Assembly: GCA_029237695.1 (NCBI GenBank)
Contig: CM055275.1
Coordinates: 10,056,899 to 10,120,898, forward strand
DNA: 64,000 bases
Reading direction: 5' to 3'
Source of the DNA: Conchocele bisecta
Taxonomy: Eukaryota; Mollusca; Bivalvia; Lucinida; Thyasiridae
Positions within the stretch are counted from its first letter, which is position 1. The number at the start of each line of letters is the position of its first letter. Shown here piece after piece: positions 47,020 through 58,799 of the stretch. The notes under the pieces were generated by a model. It saw nothing but the letters and a program-made list of their open reading frames with translations, did no database searches and was not told the DNA's origin. The translations under genes were made by a program, and so were the position numbers.

Positions 47020-48060
47020 TATTATGCCCCCGCCACCGAATGTTGAGGGGGGCATATAGTGTTACCGGCGTCCGTACGTACGTAAGTACGTACGTACGTA
47101 AGTACAGAAACCTTAATGCTCGGGTAAACAGCTGCCCTGTGACAAATCCACATTCGTCCTACCCCCACTAAACCCAGGGTAAAGGTCACAGACTTGGTGC
47201 GTTCGACACATTAACGCTCGGGTAAATGGCTTATAATGTCGGTTTCCTTGCCCAGATCTGCTTCACATTTCACACACGCATTGCTCAAATGAACCTCTAC
47301 CGCCCTGTGACAAATCCACATACGTCCCCCCCCAGCTAAGCCCAGGGTCAAGGTCACATACTTGGTGCGTTTGAAACCTCTGCTTCACATTTCACACACG
47401 CTCAGTGCTCCAATCGTCCTCTATCGCTCGGTGTCAAATCCACATTCGTTGCACCCCCACTAAGCCTAGGGTCAAGGTCACAGACTTGGTGCTTTCGAAA
47501 CCTTAACGCTTTGGTGAATGGCTTATAGTTTATGTTTCCTTGCTCGGATCTGCTTCACATTTCACACACTCATTGCTCAAATGATCCTTTACCGCCCTGT
47601 GACAAATCCACATTCGTCCCGCCCCCAACTAAGCCCAGGGTGAAGGTCACATACTTGGTGCGTTTGAAACCTCGGGTAAATGGCTTATAATTTATGTTTC
47701 CTTGCTCGGATCTTCTTCACATTTCACACACGCATTTCTCCAATGGTCCTGTACCGCGCTGTGATAAATCCAAATTCGTCCCGCCCCCTCGAAGCCCAGT
47801 TTCAAGGTCAAAGACGTGGTGCGTTCGAAACCTTAACGCTCGGGTAAATGGCTTATAATTTATGTTTCCTTGCTCGGATCTACTTCACATTTGACACACG
47901 CATTGCTCCAATGGTGCTCTACCGCCCTGTGTCAAAGCCGCATTCGTCCCTCCCCCACTAAGCCCAGGTTCAAGGTCAAAGACTTGGTGCGTTCGAAACC
48001 TTAACGCTCGGGTAAATGGCTTATAATCAAAAATGCCTCGTTTTCTTTGGCTGCCAGCGG
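47020..48060. mobile_element. Pearl-like element, (ACGT)n plus type A cores
   Basis: The gcccccgccaccgaatg head, an ACGT/AAGT microsatellite (about 47,072-47,105) and about six ~165-bp cores with cctcgggtaaatggcttata, ctgcttcacatttcacacac and cccagggtcaaggtcac. Mirror of 6,690-7,955. Confidence 0.65.
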
Positions 48061-48930
48061 GGGCATTCGTGTACCAACAGGCCACATTTCTAGTTCCTTA
48101 ATTGAATGGTATATACATCACTGTGACTTGTAATGTACTGAAGACTATAATTAAAAACAACAAAACTGTATTCCAAATATATTCACTGTCTATTATTCTT
48201 GTAATTTCACGAGTTCCTTATATAAAATCATTTGCTACTTGGCGGCTATTTTGAATATAATCTTGAATTAAATTGCATAAAGTGATTCAGTAAATTCATT
48301 TAAAGTGTATTCATTTCAAACTGAACGCAAATATATTTATTGCCAGGTTGTGGCATTATATATGAAAAAATATATGAAAATGCACTTCTTTATTTCATGG
48401 CGGCCATATTGGCAGCCATCTTAAAGCTGTATGCTACTATTATTCTAGTAAAATTAACCGAAATTATGCCGTAATTCATTCCAAATAATATGCCAACAAA
48501 ATCAGTACATATATGTTATATATTCTCAATAACGATACTGAATGTGACTTTGATATTTGTGGCGGTAAATAGGCGCATGTGTTGTTAGCCTATTTACCGT
48601 CCAGCCACCTGTCAGCTAGCTTTCGCTAGTTGCATTACCAATTGTTTAAAGGTACATGCCCACTCAGTAAGTACAATCTGTTATTTTTATCAGAGACATC
48701 TTCTGAAAGCAGAATCGATAGGTCGTGATTTTAATCTGAATTGTGCATTTTGTGATACAAGCATGAAATTTGCTGCAGTCATAGATCAAACCATATTAAA
48801 CGATTTTAGCTATAGAGACATTCCAGATTCGTCACGTGACAGAAATGGCAGCCTTTTTTAGCTCGACTATTCGAAGAAAAGTTAGAGCTTATGTAGTCAC
48901 CCCGGCGTCGGCGTCGGCGTCACCGTCACG
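48061..48930. other. Non-coding MITE-rich stretch
   Basis: Mirror of 5,821-6,640. Contains a TTAA-family MITE end (ttaaaggtacatgcccactc at about 48,636). No exon seen. Confidence 0.45.
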
Positions 48931-49622
48931 CCTTGGTGAAGGTTTTTAGTCAGGCTTGTATATGGAATACTCTTCTGATAGGGATGTTCATAAATAACCC
49001 CTGATATATATTTGACCTTCACCTACATTTCCTCTTGAATTACTTACTTAATTCCCCTTGGCCCTTGGTTAAGGTTTTTAGTCAATCTTGTAGATGGAAT
49101 ACTCCTGGCCCTACATCAACCATACTTGGACAACTTCATCTCCTAATGATGTACATCGACAACCCCTTACCTATATTTGACCTTGATCTACATTTAATAT
49201 TGAATTACTACAGTTAATTCCCATTGGTTAAGGTTTGTAGTCAACCTTGGTTAAGGTTTTTAGTCAAGCTTGTACATGGAATACTAGTGTGCATACAGAC
49301 ACCATACTTGGACAACCTTTTCTCATAGGGATGTAAATCAATAACCCCTGATCTATATTTGACCTTGACTTACATTTCATCTTGAATTATTTAGTTAATT
49401 CCCATTGGTTAAGCTTTATAGTCAAGCTTGTAGATGGAATACTCCTGGCCCTACACCAACCATAATTGGACAACTTCATCTCCTAGTGATGTACATCAAC
49501 AACCCCTGACCTATATTTGACCTTGACCTACATTTAATCTTGAATTACTTAGTTAATTCCCCTTGGTTAAGGTATGTAGTCAACCTTGGTTAAGGTTTTT
49601 AATCAAGCTTGTACATGGAATA
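48931..49622. repeat. Pearl-like tandem core repeats, type C (left part)
   Basis: Units with ccttggttaaggtttttagt, acttggacaacttcatctcc and tatatttgaccttgacctac. They continue after the hAT insertion at 52,966-53,530. Confidence 0.65.
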
Positions 49623-49630
49623 CTAGTGTG

Positions 49631-52600
49631 TAGAGGTGCAACGATACAGTCAAACCCGTATTGCGATATATTGCGATACAACAAACCCATATTGCAATAC
49701 GTATTGCGATATTATACCATGTATGAACAAATAATAATAAAAACAAACATAAGAACAGTCTTTATTGTTTATTATTGCCATGAAAACACATCAAAACACT
49801 GTGTGGGTCAGGACTTTGCCCAGAAACGGTTGACATTAATGATTATTTCTGGACGAGAGGAAATTAGGACGAGAGGAAATTAGGGGGAAGTGATCAAAAT
49901 CATATTTTCCATGATTTTTTCTTACTTTTAGTTATCGCGTAACTGTATAGCGTATATTGCTAGCCATAAGTCTACCCGTACCATAAGTCGAGGCACGAAA
50001 ATGAGCCCAAAAAATCAGTCTTGAGCCAAGTCGCGGCCCATAAGTCGACTACTGAAAATTCGTCGGCTACTGGGTGCAGGCGAAATTTGGTCATGAATCG
50101 CCTGTATTGCTTGGCTACGTTTTGTGCTTTCTGTAGTTTGTTTGAAGCAAATATGCTTCGCATAAACGTAGAAAATATATAATTTATGCTTACTGTACTA
50201 TATTTATCGACTGTCACCCCCAGTGAAATGTAAAGGTCGCGTTTGAAACATTTTAGTACACACATGTTCAATCGATGTGTTGTAAAAATTGGCTGTTACT
50301 TGAATTGGACAAACTTCATAATAAACTAGTTAATTAGTTGCAATAATGTTGTTTTGTTATTACAATAATACTTATGTACAAGCATAAACATCATTAACTG
50401 CTACAGAGACAAACAAATTGTATTTTTATCAAGTAAATAATGATAATAGCAACTGGTCACAAATATTAGGAGGTAAATGGAACAGCCGTTACCTGGCAAT
50501 TTTACAGCTGATCGGGTTAATGACCGGATACTATCTATCTTCATATAATGCTTTCACGCCCCTTTCGGGTATTATGAGCATGGAAAAGTGCACGTCGGTG
50601 TTTTAGTAGAGTAAAATAGTGACAGATAAAAGCAGATTGATGGCTAAGAGAAAAAAAGTGATAGTTTGTTAGTACAGTGTGAAGTAGATAAAACAAGATA
50701 AAAGCAATCGGCTCTGGCTCCTAGCAATGGGCCAGTTGGCCGACTGCCTGTCTGAATAGAACAGGATCGGTCATGGCTGCAATATTGTGGGGCAAGGAGT
50801 TCCAGAGAACAAGAGAGTTCGGAAAAAATGAAAATTTGTAATAATTGGCAGTGGTGTGAATTTGTCTGATGGAGAAAGGATGCATGTGCCTTGTCAGTCT
50901 CATGTGCTGCTGCAGGTATGGGGGCAGTGTGACAGCTACCTATTGGTGGTAGATTTTGAAAAACATTACCAATCTTGAGTCTATCCGTCGATCTGCTAAC
51001 GTACGCCATCCAAGATTGGTCTGCATGGTAGTCACACTGTCATATGTTGAGTAGTTGTGTTTAACCCACCGAACTGCCCGTCTCTGAACCTTTTCATTTT
51101 TGTCTATATTGAGTTGAGTGTGTGGCGACCACACAGTGGATGCATATTCAAGCTGTGGCCGAACTAAAGTTTTATATGCAAGTTCGCGGACTTTTTCATT
51201 TTTAGTTTCAATATTACGTTTTAGGAACCCCAGAGTTCTATTTGCCGAATTTGAAATACGATTTATGTGAGTGTTCCAACTTAAATTTTGAGAAATGTCA
51301 ACTCCGAGGTATTTAGCACCATTTACGGTCGAAAGGGTTTGTCCATGTAGTATATAGTCATATTTAATTGGATTTTTGTTTCTAGTAATGTTCATGATTT
51401 GGCACTTCAGTGGGTTAAACTCCATATCCCATTGGTTTTCCCATTTAACAAGACGATCAAGGTCGTCTTGGAGAGATTTGCAGTGGCTTGTTTGATTTCA
51501 AGTCTGAATGTCAGGTGATGTGTGCAGTGCTTTTCTCTCATTTTGTGGCTGTGACGGGAGAAATGGGGCTTATGGTATTTGCGACCAGTGTAGCTGCTGA
51601 TCAAATTGCACATCCATTTAGCATGAGAACATTCTATTTTGCTTGTAGCAAATGTAGTAGATTGTAGAATTTGAAAATAAATTGTATAATTTGAAGAAAA
51701 AAAATAATCTTTATTTCATCTCAAAAGTATATGTTGTTACCACCCATTTGAACCTCTAACTGTGTACATAAATATCGTTTATGAACGTGGATGTGCATAA
51801 ATTATGTATATTTACTTACTACCAAACAGAATTATCATAAAAATCGGGTTACATTAACATCGATTGGAAAAAGTTGCAAAAGGACGAAACTACATAGGTA
51901 CGAAATCGCCGAAATTGTTCGTGATATTTACAGACTGTTTCATGTTTTCTGACAATATAGTTAGTCATATTTGTTGTAATAAACAGTTAGTAATGTCATA
52001 CACAATACTTGTTTTCGGCATAAAAGGATTGCATTAGAATATATTGATTTCGTATTTAATTCTTTCACACTTTTCGGCGATTGGATGCTATTTTTATTTC
52101 GGAAATGGTATCCCACAAAGCGTCATAAGCTGACAAAAATGTGTGTAGACAACTACGAAATTTGTTTGCCACCGTGCGACCCAGCTTATAATTTGTACTA
52201 GCCCGACCCAGAAACGACTCGCACGGCGCACGTTAAAACACGTGTTTGCATGTGTTTGTTTGTCTGGTTGAGAGTATTCAGAGGGGGTTAACTCTACCTC
52301 GTTCATGATCAATCGCTGATAGATCTATTGCCGACGTCTTTCGCAACAGTAACCTGTCAATCATGACACTAAGGGCTGCCTTTACTTACCAGCGATTGGC
52401 TGTACTGTATAAATAACTTCGCCACGAGAATAACACGTGTTTTGAACTGACAATTAATAGTAGCCAGAAGCAATGTTTGGCTAGTGGATTATTGAAACTA
52501 TCGATCCGTGACTTTTATTGTCACAGCGGGTAGGCATGAGATTTTTAATGATTCGCATAATGATGTGATAAAAATTTGGTCAAACAATCGGGTGTCGTAA

Positions 52601-52957
52601 AACAAATGGTATTGTATACAGTTCGACAGACCTGCAATTAGCGAGATTTAGGTCACTGTGTGGGAAATGAACCCAGGTAACAGTACGGTATACACACAGA
52701 ATTTGCTGTAAAACTTCCAGATGTGTTGGACGTCCGAGATTACCCACTACATGTATTAGTCATCTAATTGTGGCGTGTTTATTACAAATATTGACTTCTG
52801 TCATAATACAACTTATGTTTTGAATGATTTTGAATAATTTTACACAATTATTTTAACACAAGATGGCGACCGAGAATATGGTGTAAATATAGCGATACGT
52901 ATCGTCAGGATGACATATCGCAATATACCGGTATACCGGTATATCGTTGCACCACTA
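49631..52957. mobile_element. hAT-type DNA transposon, non-autonomous, 3.3 kb
   Basis: The ends are tagaggtgcaacgata and tatcgttgcaccacta, inverted repeats with one mismatch in 16. The 8-bp duplication ctagtgtg flanks the element (49,623-49,630 and 52,958-52,965). An 8-bp target and TAG/CAG-type ends are the hAT signature. The left arm has a single cacactag at 5,250-5,257 in the matching place. I see no hAT transposase inside. The cargo is a non-LTR fragment, a MITE fragment (51,545-51,650) and AT-rich DNA with a TATA-like motif at about 52,408. Confidence 0.85.
50717..51480 (-). pseudogene. Non-LTR retrotransposon reverse transcriptase, 3' fragment (CR1/Jockey-like)
   Basis: On the minus strand the frame opens near 51,480 with the end of the RT domain (DMEFNPLKCQIMNI, then GAKYLGVDISQNLSW). 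It continues through the conserved RT C-terminal region (LVRPQLEYASTVWSPHTQLN, KVQRRAVRWVKHNYS). After one in-frame stop (50,940-50,942) it goes on in the same frame to FFPNSLVLWNSLPHNI, ending at 50,721. The 3' tail (about 50,545) ends in gaagatagatag-type text, usual for such elements. It is 5' truncated and nested inside the hAT element, so it inserted there or was carried along. Not functional. Confidence 0.8.
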
Positions 52958-52965
52958 CTAGTGTG

Positions 52966-53530
52966 CATACATACACCATACTTGGACAACCTTTTCTCAT
53001 AGGGATGTAAAGCAATAATCCCTGATCTATATTTGACCTTGACTTACATTTCATCTTGAATTACTTAGTTAATTCCCCTTGGTTAAGCTTTTTAGTCAAG
53101 CTTGTAGATGGAATACTCGTGGCCCTACACCAACCATACTTGGACAACTTCATCTGCTAGTGATGTACATCAACAACCCCTGACCTATATTTGACCTTGA
53201 CCTACATTTAACCTTATATTACTTAGTTAATTCCCTTTGGTTAAGGTTTTTAGTCAACCTTGGTTAAGGTTTTTAGTCAAGCTTGTAGATGCAATACTAT
53301 TGTGCATACAGACACCATACTTGGATAACTTTTTCTCATAGGGATGTACATCAATAACCCCTGACCTATATTTTACCTTCACCTACATTTAACCTTGAAT
53401 TACTTACTTATTTCCCCTTGGTTAAGGTTTGTACTCAAACTTGGTTAATGTTTATAGTCAAGCTTTTATATGGAATACTCCTGGGCCTACAGCAACCATA
53501 CTTGGAAAACTTCATCTCCTAGTGGTGTAC
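52966..53530. repeat. Pearl-like tandem core repeats, type C (right part)
   Basis: Continuation of 48,931-49,622 after the hAT element. It ends where gtggtgtacatcaaaaatgg runs into the ggccgcc dispersed repeat. Confidence 0.65.
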
Positions 53531-53789
53531 ATCAAAAATGGCTACCATTTTAAAATGGCCGCCAAAATAGCTCCAACAATCATATATTTTAGAAGGTTTT
53601 CAAATATTTTATGCACGTGACAGGGAACTATCGTCCCCTAATAGTTATATTATTAGTGGATGGGATTTGGAATGATGAATCATAATTCAGTACTCTACTG
53701 TAAATCGTTTAAATACTGTTGTAATGAAGAAAACGTAATATTACCTTACCCACCTAAAGCCCATATTACAATGTTGTTTATATAACCGG

Positions 53790-54625
53790 AAATTGATTTT
53801 GTCAATTCTGGTCAAATACTTAGTCCCTTTACAAAACCTAACATCAGAGAAATATTGTTATAACTTCTATTTCCTTCATCCAAAATGCTTAATATTTCAC
53901 ACATGCATTCCTGTAAGAATCTACTACCATGCTGTGCCAAATCCACGACCGTTCAACACCCCGCTGATCCCAATGTCAAGGTCAAATACTTCGTCTCTTT
54001 ACAAAACTTAACATCAGAGAAATATATTATAACTTCTATTTCCTTCATCTAAAATGCCTAATATTTCACACATGGATTCCTGTAAGGCTCTACTACCATG
54101 CTGTGACAAATCCACAAACGTCCAACCCCCGCTGATCCCAAGGTCAATGTCAAATACTTGGGTCTCTTTACAAAACTTAACATCAGAGAAATAAGATATA
54201 ACATCTATTTCCTTCTTGGAAAATTCTTAATATTTCACACATGCATTCCTCTTATGTTTATCATCATTCTGTGCCAAATCTACGACCGTCTCACCTCCGC
54301 TGATCCCAACGTCAAGGTGACATAGTCTCCTTACAAAAATTAACATCAGAGAAATATGTTATAACTTCTATTTCTTTTATTGAAAATTATTAATATTTCA
54401 TGCATGATAAATCCCCGCTGATATTGAGGTCAAGGTCACATATTTAGTGTCTTTACAAAACTTAACATCAGAGAAATTGGTTATAACTTCTATTTCCTTG
54501 CTCGGATCTGCTTCACATTTCACACACGTATTGCTCCAATGGACCTCTACCACCCTGTGGCAAAATCACGTTCGTGTCGCCCCCGCTAAGCCCAGTCAAG
54601 GTCACAAGCCCAAACACATGGAATT
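53790..54625. repeat. Pearl-like cores, type B then one type A
   Basis: Four type B units (catcagagaaat at about 53,847, 54,012, 54,182, 54,343 and 54,468) are followed by one type A unit (ttgctcggatctgcttcaca at 54,498). The same order recurs at 61,055-61,665. The left arm has only the type B part, because its homology stops at the boundary near 54,500. Confidence 0.65.
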
Positions 54626-54734
54626 TTTGTTTACATATTTAGTTGTACCTGGGCCCACGCGAGGGTATTCCGTAAGCCTCACTTACTGACCAATCTAGTT
54701 CTGGTATGTATAGACTTCAATGTATTCTGTGTGG

Positions 54735-55060
54735 TATAAAGTGAAGCCAAGGGGATACTGCACATACCAGAATGCCCATCACATACAACGTCCTCAGTCA
54801 GATATGTGACTTGTTGCATTCAGGAGTTTTTGCTCCAATGTTGGATTTGACGCTACAATGTATGTGCTCACTGGCGTATTACGGCTTCCTTCGATGTGGG
54901 GAGTTCGCAGTTAAAGCATTGATCAATAACTCAGATTCTTGTTTGAAGTGCAAGGATGTATCCTCTTGGGGCACTCACTGCTATTTTGTGAAAGAAATAT
55001 CAATTCGTTTTGGAATATTTTGCCCCCTTTCAGATAAATTATTGCATATGTAGAGTTCGC
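54735..55060 (+). pseudogene. Tyrosine recombinase fragment (DIRS/Crypton-like), copy 1
   Basis: The frame through 54,772-55,053 encodes RMPITYNVLSQICDLLHSGV followed by GFLRCGEF. This matches the N-terminal part of the catalytic domain of the tyrosine recombinases in DIRS-like retrotransposons, and the Arg of GFLRCGE is the first catalytic residue. The later His-x-x-Arg and Tyr motifs are not found, so it is a fragment. A second copy with an internal deletion lies at 61,760-61,965. This part is absent from the left arm. Confidence 0.6.
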
Positions 55061-55700
55061 TGCTGCATCAGTCAAGCATTTGCCAGACTTCTGGAGACGC
55101 CATTCTGTCATTCATTCGACTCGCCGGAAGCGACTCGCCTCTTTCTAGTCAGTAGACTCGGCCCACCTCGCTCTAGACTCGCATTATTTTGCATTCGCAT
55201 TCTATTGCAAGCTGCACATTCTAGTGCACGTGAGTCATGCTCTAGTTGTTAACTCAACTCAGATATTTCTGGTCGTACACACGACCCAACCCATTCTGGT
55301 CTTACATTGACCTAACTCTCGTCGCTACATGGCGGCTCACCTCATTCTAGTCGTGTGCTCATTACTGAAATTCAGCTATAGTTAGCCCCCAATGAGGAGC
55401 CAAATATGTGATTCATGTTTTATGTATATAAATGTGATATGTGCGTATAGTACCGGTACTATGGTAGTTAGTGCATGTTTCACATGTATCATATGCATGG
55501 TGGGAGCGGGGCCGGGTTGAATTTCAGATATAGCCGTTGGACCAGTTACAGCATACAGAGATCACCCTGCAATGATAGGTAATATACAATTGCAGCATAT
55601 ATTATGAGTGTATAAATAAGGATTTATCAACAAATATCAGGAACCTCAAATCCTGATTTCAGGATATATATTGAATATTCCCCACCTCTGACTGTGCTTA
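55061..55700. other. Non-coding; degenerate ~30-bp tandem motif
   Basis: Text such as actcacctcattctagtcgt repeats irregularly from about 55,100 to 55,360 (and at 62,120-62,470). The remainder leads to the TSP1 acceptor. Confidence 0.5.
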
Positions 55701-55711
55701 TGCAATTTCAG

Positions 55712-55957
55712 TCGATGGCGGGTGGACCCATTGGGGGTCATACTCCCCATGTACAACAAGTTGTGGCACTGGCACCCACTTCCAGCAGAGGTCCTGTACG
55801 AACCCACAGCCTGCGAATGGCGGCAAACAGTGTGTTGGCTCCAATAAACAGACAACAAACTGTAACACGCAAGCTTGTCCAACGACCCCTACCACCACAA
55901 CAACAACAACAACGACAACAACAACAACAACGACGCCAGTGCCCGCAACTTCACCAG
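55712..55957 (+). CDS. TSP1 domain exon with Thr tail, copy 1
   Basis: A 246-bp exon: acceptor gcaatttcag before 55,712, donor gtaact after 55,957, phase 1 at both ends. It encodes a complete thrombospondin type 1 repeat beginning VDGGWTHWGSYSPCTTSCGT, with the W-x-x-W motif and all six cysteines (the last in NTQACP). CTTSCG fits the O-fucosylation consensus. A (ACA)n-encoded poly-Thr tail and TPVPATS linker follow. TSP1 repeats bind matrix or cell-surface partners in secreted proteins. The exon has no Met and is therefore easy to miss. It lies 1.44 kb before VWA exon 1 on the same strand. The left arm has no counterpart inside the window. Confidence 0.88.
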
Positions 55958-57399
55958 GTAACTTTGATCACAGGAACCCGTTTCTGAGACGATTCTAATA
56001 ATGTCTCTTTATAGATATTATTATTAGAATTGTCTCTGAGAAGGGTGCCTGTGACTTTGATGGCACATAAATAGGCATCTATCATTATCACTTACAATGC
56101 TGAATTAAATTTCGTCGTCTGCCGTTTGTTTTTCATTTTTCTCATCAACAACTATGATAAATAAGACTAACCAATACATACAGGGGAAGGGAGCGGACTG
56201 AAACCATGTTATAACATGTTGTCAAACCATGTTTGTTTTAGAAAGAAGACAAAACACAAAACAACAGCCAACTATAATTTTTGTTTCCGTTATTCTAAGG
56301 GTTATACAATATGCTGAGCACATTCAGAGTGCTCGTGCACAAAATCTGGGAATTTGTTTGTGAAGTCTGACCTGTGCTCAGTCTTAGCCGATCAAACTGA
56401 CCGTTTTCAAGTACAAATTGCATGCTCGGAATATGTTATAATTACGGGCCGTGACAATTATGTGAAACAAGGGAAGGGAATGGCAGAGGCAGAGACATGA
56501 TTGACCCCTGCTTGTCGTAAAATGTAAATTTCATGCAGGTCTCCAGTAGCCTATTTCATCAACTCCCCCAAAATATACTTTGGGGAGTTGATGAAGTAGG
56601 CTACAGATAAGCTTTGTGTCTAAAGAATATTTTACCCACTTATTTCAAATTATATGTGTATATTGTTTCTTCAAACAGATTGTGCATTGTATAAGCCAAA
56701 GGTGAATATAAAAGATTAATTACTTACGGTGGAAGAATTTTTATCGAGGCCTTACAGTGTAGAAGAATTTGCACTTTTAGGCAGGTGCGTGTTTGTTACA
56801 TTTGGATGATTTGGTGTTCTTGGTTAAACAATATTGTACCCACTGATTTCAAATTCAATGTGTATTGTATTTTTTGTAAAATGATTATGGAATTTATCAC
56901 ATGCAAATGAGGCAATACAGACTGTGCCTGGAGAAATAGGGCATATGTGACCAGTGTAGCTTCTGTAGTCGATTGCACCAAAATTGCAAAGTATACTTAT
57001 CTTGTGCCAAGTACACTTTTAGGGAGAAATGTATGATAATTCTGCATACTTTTATTCATCAAATATATGCAGTCATTAGTTCTATATGAAATAGTGCATT
57101 TTGAAAAAAATAAATGAATACTCCCTCAAAGTATACTTAGCTAAATAAGCATACTTAGCAATTTGGATGAAATCGGCTACGGATCATATAGCGCACACCC
57201 GGAGCCTGATAACAATCTATATTGCTTGTTAGCAGCATGATGGATGTTTCATTGATGGAATGGCGAACAGTGCAGATTCAGATCAGATTGTGCGGATGCA
57301 CAGGCTGATCTGGATCTACACTGGTTGCAGAACAAATGCTACAAATTGCTCCAATCGCAGCCACATATAAACATCCTTTCTTTGTGTTTTCTTGTACAG
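55958..57399. other. Intron between TSP1 and VWA exons
   Basis: Contains the small hairpin cattattagaattgtctc / gagacgattctaataatg at 55,990-56,037, the hairpin at 56,552-56,612, and the MITE at 56,960-57,185. Largely repeated at 62,923-64,000. Confidence 0.6.
56960..57185. mobile_element. MITE with ~24-bp terminal inverted repeats
   Basis: Mirror of 2,345-2,573: gtagtcgattgcaccaaaat at the left and tttggatgaaatcggctac at the right. A third copy runs off the window at 63,975. Confidence 0.6.
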
Positions 57400-57637
57400 A
57401 GTGTAACCTGACTCTGCCAGTGGACGTTGTGTTTCTTCTCGACGCATCCGGCAGTGTGGGATCACAAAACTTCCAAACGATGTTAACATTCGTCAACAAA
57501 GTAGTAGATGGTTTCCCAGTTAGCCATAATGAAACTCACATCGGCTTGGTCACGTTTAGTAGCGACGCGCAGCTTCAGTTCTATCTGAACCAATACTTCG
57601 ACAAAACTGCCATCAAACAAGCCGTCTCTCAAACCAG
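57400..57637 (+). CDS. VWA domain exon 1 (right-arm gene copy)
   Basis: A 238-bp exon, acceptor cttgtacag, donor gttttc, phase 1 in and phase 2 out. It encodes the N-terminal VWA half: CNLTLPVDVVFLLDASGSVG with the MIDAS DxSxS, then HIGLVTFSSDAQLQFYLNQY. With exons 2 (58,295) and 3 (59,669) it gives a full VWA domain of about 190 residues with all metal-binding residues (DxSxS, the Thr in GGGTNT, the Asp in VTDG). TSP1 exons lie on both sides, so the protein likely alternates TSP1 and VWA modules, as in coadhesin-like and similar invertebrate matrix proteins. Confidence 0.88.
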
Positions 57638-57662
57638 GTTTTCTTCTTATTCTATTTATACT

Positions 57663-57841
57663 AGGGATGGGTTGTGGCCTAGTGGTTAGAACACCTAACT
57701 TCAAATCTGGAGATTGTGGGTTCAAACCTCACCTAGGCATCAAACATACTTTCATAGTATTTCCATCCCACTGGTCTGTCGGATGAGACTCTATATGTCT
57801 CTAAATGACCTTCGCATTGGCTGGGATGTTAAACCCTTTTT
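57663..57841 (+). mobile_element. tRNA-derived SINE in VWA intron 1 (right copy)
   Basis: The tRNA-like head ggcctagtggttagaacacc and gtgggttcaaacctc is followed by a core ending gctgggatgttaaaccc. The 12-bp target duplication tctatttatact lies at 57,651-57,662 and 57,842-57,853. Orthologous to 1,675-1,864. Confidence 0.82.
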
Positions 57842-58294
57842 TCTATTTATACTGCAACACCCCCTTTCGGGGATGTACAGTATGATATTTTGTTCATATA
57901 CACATGTACATACAATCAAATACAATCGAGTTTTCGCTGTAATTAGCCGGTACCATATACAACTGGATGGACTGAAGAAGTGTGGATAATGTGTCTTGCT
58001 CAAGGACTCAACACATTACCTGTTGTGAGGTTGAAACTCACGACCATATGATCAGCTGTCAACATTGCTCTAGTCACAGACATAATTTACTGTAGAGCCT
58101 GATCAGCCTGTTCACTAAACTTTGTACGACTAAAATGTTCGTAAGTGCACATTTTGGATTGTCTGGAAACGTTGTTGATGTGAATTTTGCACTTATGAGT
58201 TTTCATATACAACACAATGAAAGTAAATATCTTCATTGAAAATCAGTTAATTCTTAGCATGTTTTTTCGTCATCAGAATGTATTTTCTTTTCAG

Positions 58295-58413
58295 CTATGC
58301 AGGTGGTGGAACTAATACCTACGGTGCCATCAAATATACGAGAGTGAATGTTTTCAATGCCACAAATGGAATGAGAAGCAATGCAGCAAAAATTGTTATT
58401 ATTGTTACTGATG
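58295..58413 (+). CDS. VWA domain exon 2 (right-arm gene copy)
   Basis: A 119-bp exon between tcttttcag and gtgagt, phase 2 in and phase 1 out. It joins exon 1 through an AG/C codon. It encodes YAGGGTNTYGAIKYTR, carrying the MIDAS Thr, and AKIVIIVTDG, carrying the last MIDAS Asp. It is near-identical to 1,087-1,205. A foldback MITE starts about 45 bp after the donor. Confidence 0.85.
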
Positions 58414-58456
58414 GTGAGTGGCATATACCGCATAACCTGTGTATTCCACTATCATT

Positions 58457-58700
58457 AAATGTGGCTGTGACTGGAGAAATGGGGCTTATGGGTTTTGTGA
58501 CCAGTGTAACTCCTAATCAATCAGCACACTCCTGTAGCCTGAGAGCGATCTATATTGCTAGGTAGATGTATGACGGGTGTTTCATTGATGGAATGGCGAA
58601 CAGTGCAGATCCTGATAAGACTGCGGATGTACAGTCTGATCTGGATCTGCATGGGTCACAAAACCCATAAGCCCCATTTCTCCAGTCACAGTCACTAATG
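58457..58700. mobile_element. Foldback MITE next to VWA exon 2
   Basis: Mirror of 803-1,046: gtggctgtgactggagaaat at the left and atttctccagtcacagtcac at the right. Intronic and non-coding. Confidence 0.6.
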
Positions 58701-58799
58701 CTTTTTTTTCACTTATTTATTTATACTATGTATATGTTTTATCACTTTCATTAATGCATTCATATAGTGTGATATACATCACACTTCAATAGATCATGT

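Noticed and set aside
55694..55987. Gln-rich 97-codon ORF (and the similar one at 62,659-62,952)
   Set aside because: Wrong frame. The TSP1 exon in the neighbouring frame has splice sites, six cysteines and the W-x-x-W motif; the Gln run is (ACA)n read out of frame.
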